A program made the translations under genes and the position numbers. The notes beneath the pieces were generated by a model that made no database searches, was not told where the DNA came from, and was given only the letters and a program-made list of their open reading frames with translations. A stretch of 64,000 nt of DNA. Source: Streptomyces misionensis (lineage in GTDB: Bacteria; Actinomycetota; Actinomycetes; Streptomycetales; Streptomycetaceae). Location of the stretch: positions 1,116,001-1,180,000 of the forward strand of contig NZ_FNTD01000004.1 in the NCBI RefSeq assembly GCF_900104815.1. Direction: 5' to 3'. Below are positions 51,101-58,515 of this stretch, piece after piece. Position 1 is the first letter of the stretch, and each line of letters opens with the position of its first letter.

Positions 51101-51691
51101 CAGCCCGTCGGCGCTGGGACTGGTCTGGAGCTCCAGCGCCTTGCGCAGGTGACGCAGGAACTCCGGGTGCAGGGGCAGCTTGACCGCCTCGGTCAGCAGC
51201 TCCCGCATCTCGGCCGCCTCGGCGGCCATCCCGGCGAGCCCCTTCTCCCTGATCATGTCGAAGACGGCGGTCGCGTCCGGCTCCGGCGCGAGCCCGCCCG
51301 CCATTTCCTGCAACGGCATCTTGTGGGTCAGCAGGAACAGCGCGGCCCACCTGCGGTCCTCCGCGGAGGCGTCGACCCCTGTCCACGTCGCCGGATCCCG
51401 CGCGTCCCGCAGCAGGCCGTACGCCCGCTCCCGGTCCTCGGGCGTCCCGCCGCCGACGACATGGCGCAGGGTGAGGACCCCGCCGAGCCATACGGTCACC
51501 GAGCTGCGGAGCGCCGGGTCGTGGTCCAACAGACGGGAGAGCGCGTCGAGTTCGGTGACGGATTCGTCGTGGGCGCGGGTGTGCCGGGCGACGGTGTCCG
51601 GCGTCGGCTGGAGGGCCTTCGCCCGCTCGATGGCCGCAGCGGCCCAGGCCCGCAGCGCCTGCACTCCGCCGGTCTCCTCTTCTTCCCCCAC
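48107..51691 (-). CDS. CHAT domain protease-like protein with long helical repeat region
   Basis: The 1194-residue protein ends in a CHAT (caspase-like) domain: MVHLATHG with His near 1028, IVMSACETDLS with Cys near 1081, and GGARDVVGSRWRVEDSAS, the dyad of caspase-fold cysteine proteases. Residues 1-230 and 370-870 are helical repeats, probably TPR, separated by a Gly/Thr/Ser/Pro low-complexity stretch (about 235-360) encoded by short DNA repeats. CHAT proteins are effectors in prokaryotic immunity. GTG 51691 is chosen because GGAGGA lies 7 nt upstream; a GTG six bases earlier touches that site. It is upstream of the RES, macrodomain and TerY-P genes on the same strand. Confidence 0.88.
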   Translation of the reverse strand: MGEEEETGGVQALRAWAAAAIERAKALQPTPDTVARHTRAHDESVTELDALSRLLDHDPALRSSVTVWLGGVLTLRHVVGGGTPEDRERAYGLLRDARDPATWTGVDASAEDRRWAALFLLTHKMPLQEMAGGLAPEPDATAVFDMIREKGLAGMAAEAAEMRELLTEAVKLPLHPEFLRHLRKALELQTSPSADGLFDLYADLIPEDTPGAGYMRQRMADMLAAMTGGAGPGTGTKTGTGTKAGTGTKTGTGATTGSDAGTQSGADNGRRSGPRSNGATAGPKSGPGTGARSGAQCGPETSPKSSPGSGPGTGPEAAPRTGPDSSPGTGSPAEDARSSTAGTGAAGRAVPRTADEFRRLLVALQAANTTSLDFTNHVGGGDPAALDEQLRRLRGALDGMPEGVADTDALEALMALLLNASDGAGGTLQDTALGFANLKKGVDYLRRKSQTSIPMAENLAVGAEVMSLMGDFRTAGQDDVPRLRELLAKAEDLAGTAPEGHDLHYIGLIARSMGRLMLGRATMDKELLLSGLADFEAGKAAAGESNLPLGVEWLESVVPDADAFRAYLTDDPANLPDREPPPADATAAQLHTAVSRLGIRYSFTKDPEDLEAVITTLERLREHIRQGRAPRVAGDSLWQLAEAYRARWQQGRDDSDAQAATDTANEALATIAADVLLQHGAEDRLTTARNGASLGIRAALWAAAHNRVDDAVAALELGRALVLKAAATSRAVPELLEDRGHHDLAAAWRESGADDSTELPAELPSTLRRRALEALGYRQRGGLLGTPTLRELADGVGDAGADALIYLVPGDGGEAPGMLLVVGPEVGIGVGPLPILSEQSSAPLERYMDAVAARAEAHGDERAEAAWEEALSELCHWAHLVFVHVLAGLEQYLPGDAADRRTPRVVLVPCGRLGIVPWHAARFPERAPFDYLCEALVISYAASGGEFLRTARRAPRHPVSAPALVADPTITLTYAELEVLELRNAFYPGARLYGDFAAFPRDSVPTGTPEQLLSLLAQDHSMVHLATHGMAGTRPTESALHLAPAGSDEESGRLTVTRLLDRPQPAGQAAADGPLIVMSACETDLSNRDHDEALTLTTAFVSGGARDVVGSRWRVEDSASSLLMAVFHHHLRAGLSPVDALRAAQLWMLDPDREDPGCLSEQFRGDVRRPDLRRPALWAAFIHQGHPGQGKETV
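50927..50998 (-). repeat. 18-bp tandem repeat inside the CHAT gene
   Basis: Four 18-bp units, CTTCGTACCGGTGCCGGT-like on the plus strand, run from 50927 to 50998; the first and last are degenerate. In the protein they give alternating TGTKTG and TGTKAG hexapeptides in the low-complexity linker. The surrounding 300 bp continue as looser Gly/Ser/Pro codons, so unit number may vary without shifting the frame. Confidence 0.8.
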
Positions 51692-51790
51692 GCACACTCC
51701 TCCGACTCAACTGCCGTTTCGGAATTTCATGGTGACGGCCCGTCGGCCACCATGACACCGGATCGCCGTGATTCACCGGCGCTTGCCCGG

Positions 51791-52408
51791 TCAACGACCA
51801 GGGCTCGCCCCGTTCGCGCCCGGACCGGACCGGGAGCCGGGCGGGCCGGGGGCGAGCGGGTCCGGCCGGGCCGCCTCCGACGCACCGAGGTCCGCCCGCA
51901 TCCCGCGCCGCAGCTCCCGCAGTCGCTCCCACAGCGCGTCGATCTCCGCCTGCGCGGTGTCGGGCGAATCGCCCGGGCGGGGCACCCCGTCGTCGAGGCG
52001 CCGGAGCCGGCCGTAGAGGGTGCCGAGCGCGTGGGTGACCTCGCCGGCCAGGGCGAGCACGGGGTCGGGCAGCCGCATCTGGGCCTCCGCGTACACGTCC
52101 CGGTGCACGTCCCGGGCCTCGGTGAGCCGCTGCCGCACCGCGCGGGAGTCCTCCGTACCGCGCAGGGCGTGCAACTGATCGGTGAGGGCGGCCAGATACT
52201 GCCTGGCGGCGGTGTTCAGCGCGACGTAACAGGCCAGCCGCTGGGCGGCCTGCCGCTCCCTGGCCCGCGCCCGCTCGGCCCGCTCCTGTTCGTGCCGTCT
52301 GCTGCGCTCCGCGGCACGCTGGGTGAGCAGCGCCGACAACAGGGTTCCGACCACCCCGACGACCGCCACGACCGGCGCACCCGCACCACCGACGTCCACC
52401 GCGCTCAC
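51791..52408 (-). CDS. Single-pass membrane protein with coiled coil
   Basis: The 205-residue protein has one N-terminal helix (GAPVVAVVGVVGTLLSALL, about residues 10-30), a basic/acidic coil (QRAAERSRRHEQERAERARA), a helical bundle to about residue 160 and a Pro/Gly-rich end. No family is recognised. GTG 52408 is chosen because it gives a short cytoplasmic start before the helix; the longer frame upstream looks like non-coding Arg/Gly sequence. Its stop lies 99 nt before the CHAT start, with a CATGGTG...CACCATG repeat (51728-51754) between, so it might be the first gene of the cluster or independent. Confidence 0.65.
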   Translation of the reverse strand: MSAVDVGGAGAPVVAVVGVVGTLLSALLTQRAAERSRRHEQERAERARARERQAAQRLACYVALNTAARQYLAALTDQLHALRGTEDSRAVRQRLTEARDVHRDVYAEAQMRLPDPVLALAGEVTHALGTLYGRLRRLDDGVPRPGDSPDTAQAEIDALWERLRELRRGMRADLGASEAARPDPLAPGPPGSRSGPGANGASPGR

Positions 52409-52641
52409 CCCCGGTTCACCGCACGCCTCCAGTGAACGGGCCCACCCCCCACCACGGAACCCTCCGCCCGATCTCCGCCCTGCCTCCGCCCGCCCCCCGC
52501 CCAGGCGGCACCGGCAGGTGATCGCGCGTTCCGCGGCCGACGCGGCACGGGACCCTGCCGCCCATGGGTTCGGGCGTCGGGCCCCGTCCGAGACCTTGGC
52601 CGAGGGCACTGGCGATGCGCCCGGCGCACGGAGTCACCGCA

Positions 52642-53448
52642 TCAGCGGCCCGAGTGTGCGTACCACCGGCCGTCGTGACGGGCCACGTGAATGGGACGCC
52701 CGAAGCAAGCCGTCAGGTTGTCCGGGGTGAGCACCCCGTCGGCCGGTCCGGAGGCCAGCTCGCGGCCTTCCTTCAGCAGGAAGGCATGGGTGGTGCTGGG
52801 CGGCAGCTCCTCCAGGTGGTGGGTGACCGTGATCGTGGCGAGGTGGGGCCGGTCGGCCGCCAGCCGGCGCAGTGCGTCCACGAGGTCCTCGCGGGACGGG
52901 AGGTCGAGGGCGTTGAACGGCTCGTCGAGCAGGAGCAGCGACGGATCCGCCATCAGCGCACGGCAGATGAGGATCCGAGCGCGCTGCCCGCCCGAGCAGT
53001 CGGCGAACCGGCGGTCGGCGAACTCCTTGCACCCGAGTTCGGCGAGCAGGCCGTCGGCGCGTTCGCGGACCGTGGCGTCGTACTCCCGCCACAACGGCTG
53101 CACGGTGCCGGTCGCGCCCGTGAGGACGACGGTGTGCGCGGTGGCGTCCAGCGGGACCTTCTGGGCGGCGGACACCAGACCGACGCGGGCCCGCAGCTCG
53201 CGCATGTCGACGTGGCCGAGCCGGTCACCGAGGACGTCGACCGTGCCGACGGTGGGGTGCATGACGGCCCCGACGAGCCGGAGCAGGGTGGTCTTGCCGG
53301 CTCCGTTGGCCCCCAGCAGCGCCCAGTGCTCGCCTGGCCGTACGGTCCAGTTGATCCCGTCGAGGACGATCTCCTGTCCGGTGGTACGGCGGTGAACGGC
53401 GACATTCGTCACCGCGACGACGGCGCGGGGCTCCTGAGTTTCGGTCAC
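52642..53448 (-). CDS. ABC transporter ATP-binding protein
   Basis: The 268-residue protein has a full ABC ATPase: Walker A GANGAGKTT near 47, a Q-loop region around VGLVSAAQ, signature CSGGQRARI, Walker B LLLLDEPFNALD and switch His in TVTHHLEE. The CSGGQ start and PPSTTHAFLLKEGRE end resemble the stand-alone ModF/YlmA-type ATPases. No permease gene is adjacent, so it may work with a distant membrane protein or be a soluble ABC. GTG 53448 opens with MTETQEPRAVVAV. Confidence 0.88.
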   Translation of the reverse strand: MTETQEPRAVVAVTNVAVHRRTTGQEIVLDGINWTVRPGEHWALLGANGAGKTTLLRLVGAVMHPTVGTVDVLGDRLGHVDMRELRARVGLVSAAQKVPLDATAHTVVLTGATGTVQPLWREYDATVRERADGLLAELGCKEFADRRFADCSGGQRARILICRALMADPSLLLLDEPFNALDLPSREDLVDALRRLAADRPHLATITVTHHLEELPPSTTHAFLLKEGRELASGPADGVLTPDNLTACFGRPIHVARHDGRWYAHSGR

Positions 53449-53512
53449 GTCGGCAGAGTAGGCGATCGGGCGGCCCGGCGAGCCCGGTGCCCACGCTCCC
53501 CGCGGTTCCGTG

Positions 53513-53935
53513 TCAGGCCAGGAAACTCAGCCGCACCTTCCGCTCGGGGTTGTCACGGTTGGTGTCCACCAGGCACACCGACTGCCACGTGCCGAGTTCC
53601 AGGCGGCCGCCGATCACCGGCAGGGTGGCGTGCGGCGGGACGATGGCTGGGAGGACGTGGTCGCGGCCGTGGCCGGGGCTGCCGTGGCGGTGCTGCCAGC
53701 GGTCGTCGGCGGGGAGCAGGGTGTGCAGGGTGGTGAGGAGGTCGTCGTCGCTGCCGGCGCCGGTCTCGATGACGGCGATCCCGGCGGTGGCGTGCGGGAC
53801 GAAGATGTTCAGCAGGCCGTCGCGGTCGCCCGCCGCCTCCCGCAGGAAGTCCTCGCAGTCCCCGGTGAGATCGACCACGCGTTCCCGGGAGCCGGTGGAG
53901 ACGTTCAGGATTCGGGTGGTGAAGGCATCTGACAT
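53513..53935 (-). CDS. YjbQ family protein
   Basis: The 140-residue protein has the YjbQ/UPF0047 fold signs: FVPHATAGIAVIE with conserved His, the RHGSPGHGRDHVLPAIVPPH segment carrying the zinc-site His residues, and VIGGRLELGTWQSVCLVD. Family members have been described as having weak thiamine-phosphate synthase activity; the real role is unclear. ATG 53935 (MSDAFTTR) is used. The upstream extension to 53986 has no ribosome site. It is divergent from the oxidoreductase and downstream of no clear operon. Confidence 0.9.
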   Translation of the reverse strand: MSDAFTTRILNVSTGSRERVVDLTGDCEDFLREAAGDRDGLLNIFVPHATAGIAVIETGAGSDDDLLTTLHTLLPADDRWQHRHGSPGHGRDHVLPAIVPPHATLPVIGGRLELGTWQSVCLVDTNRDNPERKVRLSFLA

Positions 53936-54006
53936 GCCCTCCATCCTGACGCATCCCTCCCTGGGCGGGCGGGAAGAGGGGCGCACGGCACGCTGTTGGT
54001 AGAAGC

Positions 54007-55086
54007 GTGAACGAAATGCGTGAGGTCGAGGTGGTCGTCACGGGCGCCGGTCAGGCCGGGTTGTCCAGCGCCTACCACCTGCGCCGCTCCGGCTTCGAGC
54101 CGGAGCGCGACTTCGTGGTCCTCGACCGCTCCCCCGCCCCGGGCGGCGCCTGGCAGTTCCGCTGGCCCTCACTGACGTACGGCAAGGTGCACGGGATGCA
54201 CTCGCTGCCCGGGATGGAGCTGGCCGACGCCGATCCGGCCCGGCCGTCGGCCGAAGTGATCGGGGAGTACTTCGACCGGTACGAGCGCGCCTTCGACCTG
54301 CGGGTACGGCGACCGGTGGCGGTGCGGGCGGTGCGTGAGGGGGACGGCCGGCGGCTGCTCGTGGAGACGTCCGCGGGCACCTGGTCCACCCGGGCGCTGA
54401 TCAACGCGACCGGCACCTGGGACCAGCCGTTCCTGCCGCGCTACCCGGGCCAGGAGAGCTTCCGGGGGCGTCAGCTGCACACCGCGCGGTACGCCGGGCC
54501 CGAGGAGTTCGCCGGGCAGCGGGTGGTGGTCGTGGGCGGCGGCGCCTCGGGCACCCAGCATCTGCTGGAACTCGCCCCCTACGCGGCCGCGACCACCTGG
54601 GTCACCCGGCGCCCTCCCGTCTTCCGCGAGGGCCCGTTCGACGCGGACGCGGGCCGGGCCGCCGTCGCGCTGGTGGAGGAGCGGGTCCGCCAGGGCCTGC
54701 CGCCGCGCAGTGTGGTCTCGGTCACCGGGCTGCCCCTCAACGACGCGATCCGCAAGGGGCTCGCGGACGGCGTGCTGGACCGGCTGCCGATGTTCGACCG
54801 GATCACCCCGGACGGCGTGGAGTGGCGCGACGGCAGGCACGTCACGGCCGATGTGATCCTGTGGGCGACCGGGTTCCGCGCGGCGCTCGGCCATCTCGCG
54901 CCGCTGCGGCTGCGCGAGCCGGGCGGCGGGATCCGGGTGGAGGGAACCCGCGCGGTGGCCGACCCGAGGATCCACCTGGTCGGTTACGGCCCCTCGGCCA
55001 GCACCATCGGCGCCAACCGGGCCGGCCGCGCGGCGGTACGGGACATCAGGCGGCTGCTGGCGGAGGACCGCCCGGTCGCCGCGTGA
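54007..55086 (+). CDS. Flavin-dependent monooxygenase-like oxidoreductase
   Basis: The 359-residue protein has two dinucleotide motifs: VVVTGAGQAGLSSAYHL (FAD, residues 9-25) and VVVVGGGASGTQHLLEL (NADPH), with the FMO/Baeyer-Villiger-like LINATGTWDQPFLPRYPG and late ATGFRAALGHL. Length is shorter than typical FMOs (about 450), matching single-component NAD(P)-binding oxidoreductases such as CzcO-like proteins. Substrate unknown. GTG 54007 and ATG 54016 are both possible starts; no clear ribosome site is seen for either. It is divergent from yjbQ with 71 nt between. Confidence 0.88.
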   Translation: MNEMREVEVVVTGAGQAGLSSAYHLRRSGFEPERDFVVLDRSPAPGGAWQFRWPSLTYGKVHGMHSLPGMELADADPARPSAEVIGEYFDRYERAFDLRVRRPVAVRAVREGDGRRLLVETSAGTWSTRALINATGTWDQPFLPRYPGQESFRGRQLHTARYAGPEEFAGQRVVVVGGGASGTQHLLELAPYAAATTWVTRRPPVFREGPFDADAGRAAVALVEERVRQGLPPRSVVSVTGLPLNDAIRKGLADGVLDRLPMFDRITPDGVEWRDGRHVTADVILWATGFRAALGHLAPLRLREPGGGIRVEGTRAVADPRIHLVGYGPSASTIGANRAGRAAVRDIRRLLAEDRPVAA

Positions 55087-55115
55087 CGGACCGCCGGCCG
55101 TCGGGGCCCGACGGT

Positions 55116-55988
55116 TCAGCCGGCCCCGCCGGACGGTGCGGCGGACGGGGACCGCTGTCCGCCCTTCTGGTGCAGGGAGTTGTACTCGTCCACATTGCGC
55201 ATATGGGTCGCGTAGTCGGCGGTGAAGCGGGTGTCCCCGGGCTTGACCGTCACGAAGTACAGCCATTCCCCGGGCGTCGGGTTGATCGCGGCGCGCATCG
55301 CGTCCTCGCCGGGGTTGCCGATGGGCGTCGGCGGCAGTCCCGTGCGCTGGTAGGTGTTGTACGGGCTTTCGACCCGGGTGTCCTCCTCGGTGGTGGGCGG
55401 GGTGGCGCGGCCGAGGGCGTAGGTGAGGGTGGCGTCCAGTTGCAGGGGCATGCCGCGCTCCAGCCGGTTGAGGATGACCCGGGCGGCCTTGCCCATGTCC
55501 TCCTTCTCGATCCCCTCGGCCTGGACGATGCTGGCGATGGTGACGGCCTGGTAGACGTTGACCGAGTTGCGCTGCGCCCCGGCCGCGACCGGCGCCCCGT
55601 CGAACTTCTGGTGGGCGGTGTCCACCATGGACCGCAGCAGTGACTCCGGGGTGGCCCCCTCGCGCAGCGGATAGGACGCCGGGAAGAGGTAGCCCTCCGG
55701 ATTGCCCGCCGCGTCCTTGGGCAGCTTCAGTCCGGCCTTGCCGAGCGACTTGCGGGTGCTGCCGGGAGGCAGTTGGAGCGCCTTGTCGATCGCGTCGTAG
55801 ACCTGACTCGCGCGCCAGCCCTCCGGGATGACCAGTGCGGCCGGCCGGGACCCCGCACGGCCGTCGGCCGTCGTCAGCAGCGGCACCGCCACGGCGGTGC
55901 CGGCCATGACGGCGCCGGCCACGACGAGGACGAGCCTGCCCCGGCGTGTCAGTCGGATCCTGCTCCGTGGCGGAATGAGCGTCTGCAT
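55116..55988 (-). CDS. mltG: Endolytic transglycosylase MltG-like protein
   Basis: The 290-residue protein has an N-terminal membrane helix (about residues 18-40), then the YceG/MltG domain: VIPEGWRASQVYDAI, GYLFPASYPLREGAT, the active-site region IASIVQAEGIEK with the conserved Glu, VILNRLERGMPLQLD, TLTYALGR, and SPYNTYQRTGLPPTPIGNPG. It cleaves nascent glycan strands outside the membrane. It is smaller than most streptomycete MltG proteins and lies outside the usual alaS/ruvX/aroE context, so it may be a second copy. The C-terminus is a short Ser/Gly tail. Confidence 0.9.
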   Translation of the reverse strand: MQTLIPPRSRIRLTRRGRLVLVVAGAVMAGTAVAVPLLTTADGRAGSRPAALVIPEGWRASQVYDAIDKALQLPPGSTRKSLGKAGLKLPKDAAGNPEGYLFPASYPLREGATPESLLRSMVDTAHQKFDGAPVAAGAQRNSVNVYQAVTIASIVQAEGIEKEDMGKAARVILNRLERGMPLQLDATLTYALGRATPPTTEEDTRVESPYNTYQRTGLPPTPIGNPGEDAMRAAINPTPGEWLYFVTVKPGDTRFTADYATHMRNVDEYNSLHQKGGQRSPSAAPSGGAG

Positions 55989-56049
55989 GCGGGAACCGTA
56001 ATACGCATATCACCACAATCACGACATATAGTCAGCTTGTCGGCCCCCG

Positions 56050-57864
56050 TCACGCGCCTCGGCCCGCGGGCTCCAGTTGCGCGTCCCGGCGCACCAGGGC
56101 CGCGTACCGCCCGTCGCGCTCCAGCAGCTCCTCGTGCGTGCCCCGTTCGGCGACGCGCCCGGAGTCCAGCACCACGATCTGGTCGGCGCCGCGGACGGTG
56201 GACAGCCGGTGCGCGATGGTGATCGTCGTGCGGTTCGCCGAGAGGGCGTCGATGGCCTGCTGCACCGCGGCCTCGGTCCGGGTGTCCAGGGCACTGGTCG
56301 CCTCGTCGAGTATGAGGACCGGCGGGTCGCGCAGGATGGTGCGGGCTATGGCGAGGCGCTGCTTCTCACCGCCGGAGAACCGGTGGCCGCGCTCGCCGAC
56401 GACCGTGTCGTAGCCGTCGGGCAGTGCCGCTATGTGGTCGTGGATCTGCGCCGCGCGTGCGGCCGCGTGCAACTCCTCGTCGGTGGCGTCCGGCTTGGCG
56501 AAGCGCAGGTTGTCGGCGACGGACGCGTGGAAGAGGTACGTCTCCTGGGAGACCACGCCGACCGCGCGGGCCAGGGTGTCGAAGTCGAGGTCGCGGACGT
56601 CGACCCCGTCGAGGGTGACGCGGCCGCCGGTGACGTCGTAGAGCCGGGGCACCAGATAGCCCAGCGTGGACTTGCCCGCGCCGGTGGGGCCGACGACCGC
56701 CAGGCTGCCGCCGGCGGGGACCGTGACGTCGACGCCGTCGAGGACGGGGCCGCCCTTGGCGTCGTAGCGGAACTCGACGTCCTCGAAGCGGACTTCGCCC
56801 TTGATCCGGTCGAGGTGGACCGGGTGCGGGCGCTCGGTGATGTCGATCGGCAGGTCCAGGTACTCGAAGATGCGCTGGAAGAGCGCGAGGGAGGTCTGGA
56901 TCTGGACACCGGTGGCGAGCAGGCTCACGGCCGGGCGGAACAGGCCCTGCTGGAGCGAGACGAAGGCGACGATGGTGCCGAGCGAGGCCTCGGGGCCGCC
57001 GAGCTGGAGGGCCAGTCCGGCCGTCCAGTAGATGACGGCGGGCATGGCGGCCATGACGATGGTGATGACGGCCATGCGCCAGCGCCCGGCCATGTTCGAC
57101 CGCACCTCCAGGTCGACCAGCCGCTCGGACTCCCCCGCGAAGGAGCCGGTCAGCGAGTCGGTGCGGCCCATGGTGCGGCCGAGCAGGATGCCGCTGACCG
57201 AGAGGGACTCGGTGACCGTTGCCGCCATCGCGGCCATCTGCTTCTGCCGTTCGGTGGTGATCCTCTTGCGCTCGTTGCCCACGCGGCGGCTGATCCAGAC
57301 GAAGGCCGGCAGCAGGAGCAGCGAGACGATGGTGAGCCGCCAGTCGAGGGCGACCATGGCGACGACGGTGGCGACCACACTGGTGACGTTGGAGACCAGG
57401 GAGGTGGCCGTGGAGGTGACGGTCGCCTGCATGCCGCCGATGTCATTGGCGATGCGGGACTGCACCTCGCCGGTGCGGGTGCGGGTGAAGAAGGCGAGCG
57501 ACATGCGTTGCAGCCGGCCGTAGACGGCGGTGCGCAGGTCGTGCATGACGCGCTGGCCGACGGTGGTCGAGATCAGCGTCTGCAGCACGCCGAAGACACT
57601 GGAGAGCACCGCGCTGAGGATCATGCCGAGCGCGAGCAGGCTCAGCAGACCGGTGCGGCCCCGCGGGATCGCGACGTCCAGGGTCTCCTTGAGCAGGAAC
57701 GGCGTGGCCACCGAGACCAGCGAGGCGGCGCCGACCAGCAGGCCGACGATCGCGAGCCGCCCGCGGTAGGGGCGGAACAGCTTCAGGATCCGGCGCCACT
57801 GCCGGGGTCGTTCCCCGGCGTCGGCGGGCGGGGTCCAGGAGGAGAGTTCACGGTCGGGATGCAT
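56050..57864 (-). CDS. ABC exporter (fused membrane and ATPase domains)
   Basis: The 604-residue protein has a six-helix membrane domain (about residues 30-330; e.g. LAIVGLLVGAASLVSVATPF and MAVITIVMAAMPAVIYWTAG) and an ATPase domain with Walker A GPTGAGKST near 395, signature FSGGEKQRLAIA, Walker B PVLILDEATSALD and the H-loop TIAHRLSTV. It is a half-transporter forming homodimers or pairing with another. Preceding coils (SRIANDIGGMQATVTSTATS) are typical of the coupling helices. Divergent from a MarR gene across the 57930-57954 repeat, so drug-responsive control is likely. Confidence 0.92.
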   Translation of the reverse strand: MHPDRELSSWTPPADAGERPRQWRRILKLFRPYRGRLAIVGLLVGAASLVSVATPFLLKETLDVAIPRGRTGLLSLLALGMILSAVLSSVFGVLQTLISTTVGQRVMHDLRTAVYGRLQRMSLAFFTRTRTGEVQSRIANDIGGMQATVTSTATSLVSNVTSVVATVVAMVALDWRLTIVSLLLLPAFVWISRRVGNERKRITTERQKQMAAMAATVTESLSVSGILLGRTMGRTDSLTGSFAGESERLVDLEVRSNMAGRWRMAVITIVMAAMPAVIYWTAGLALQLGGPEASLGTIVAFVSLQQGLFRPAVSLLATGVQIQTSLALFQRIFEYLDLPIDITERPHPVHLDRIKGEVRFEDVEFRYDAKGGPVLDGVDVTVPAGGSLAVVGPTGAGKSTLGYLVPRLYDVTGGRVTLDGVDVRDLDFDTLARAVGVVSQETYLFHASVADNLRFAKPDATDEELHAAARAAQIHDHIAALPDGYDTVVGERGHRFSGGEKQRLAIARTILRDPPVLILDEATSALDTRTEAAVQQAIDALSANRTTITIAHRLSTVRGADQIVVLDSGRVAERGTHEELLERDGRYAALVRRDAQLEPAGRGA

Positions 57865-57929
57865 GGGCTCCTACGGAGGTGAACGGGCGCCGGCCGGGGT
57901 CGGCCGACGATGACGGAACGGATCGTAGC

Positions 57930-57954
57930 TCATTGTTACCTATACTCACAATGA
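57930..57954. promoter_or_regulatory. Shared promoter-operator of the ABC exporter and marR genes
   Basis: TCATTGT (57930-57936) and ACAATGA (57948-57954) form perfect 7-bp arms around 11 bp. The plus-strand TATACT -10 box (57941-57946) lies in the middle, and the minus strand reads TATAGGT there, so one bound MarR dimer could close both divergent promoters. The repeat lies 24 nt before the marR ATG and 65 nt from the exporter ATG. Confidence 0.75.
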
Positions 57955-57978
57955 ACTGCATCCTGATATTGTTCCGCC

Positions 57979-58428
57979 ATGACCACCCCCGATCCCGACG
58001 GACTGCTCGCCGAGCAGTTGCTACGGCTCACCCGCCGGGTGCACCGCATCCAGAAACGCCATCTGGAAGGGCGCGACCTGGGCGTCACCCCTGCCCAGTC
58101 CCGGCTGCTGCGCACCCTCGCGCACTACGGCTCACCGCCTCGCATGGCGGACCTCGCCGAGCGCCTGGAGGTGGTGCCGCGCGCGGTGACGACGCTGGTC
58201 GACGGGCTGGAGGCGAGCGGCAAGGTGCGCCGGGCACCGGATCCGGCCAACCGGCGCGTGACCCGGATCGAGCTGACCGACGACGGGCGCGCGACCCTGC
58301 GCGAACTGCACGGCGCGCGCCGCTCGGCGGCCGAGGAGATACTCGCCCCGCTGACGGAGAAGGAGCGCCAGGTGTTCGGCGTCCTGCTGGACGCCCTGAT
58401 CGACGGGGACGCGGCGAAGCCCTGCTGA
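57979..58428 (+). CDS. MarR family transcriptional regulator
   Basis: The 149-residue protein is a canonical MarR: LGVTPAQSRLLRTLAHYG, then MADLAERLEVVPRAVTTLVDGLEASG (recognition helix), the wing VRRAPDPANRRVTRIELTDDG with its DxRR variant, and a C-terminal dimer helix LTEKERQVFGVLLDAL. ATG 57979 is followed at once by TTPDPDG; no strong ribosome site is seen. The operator at 57930-57954 covers its own promoter and that of the ABC exporter. Stop codon overlaps the terminator repeat. Confidence 0.92.
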   Translation: MTTPDPDGLLAEQLLRLTRRVHRIQKRHLEGRDLGVTPAQSRLLRTLAHYGSPPRMADLAERLEVVPRAVTTLVDGLEASGKVRRAPDPANRRVTRIELTDDGRATLRELHGARRSAAEEILAPLTEKERQVFGVLLDALIDGDAAKPC

Positions 58429-58515
58429 CCCGCGGCCGCGCAGGCCCGCCCGGCCGGTCCGGGCGGCGCAGGGCCACGCCCCGCACCACCCGGACCGTGC
58501 CCGCGGCGGGTCAGC
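58424..58515. terminator. Nested inverted repeat between convergent genes
   Basis: Outer arms GCTGACCCGC (58424-58433) and GCGGGTCAGC (58506-58515) are perfect and include both stop codons. Inner arms CGGTCCGGG (58455-58463) and CCCGGACCG (58489-58497) are also perfect. The structure is symmetric and could terminate transcription from the marR and the peptidase-like gene. There is no U-tract. Confidence 0.55.

Noticed and set aside
31594..51691. Prophage or integrative element for the conflict cluster
   Set aside because: No integrase, transposase, flanking tRNA or direct repeats were seen; base composition and codon use appear like the flanks.
48083..52435. Long plus-strand frame opposite the CHAT gene (1450 codons)
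   Set aside because: Low-complexity Gly/Arg/Val product without any motif, while the minus strand encodes a recognisable CHAT domain.
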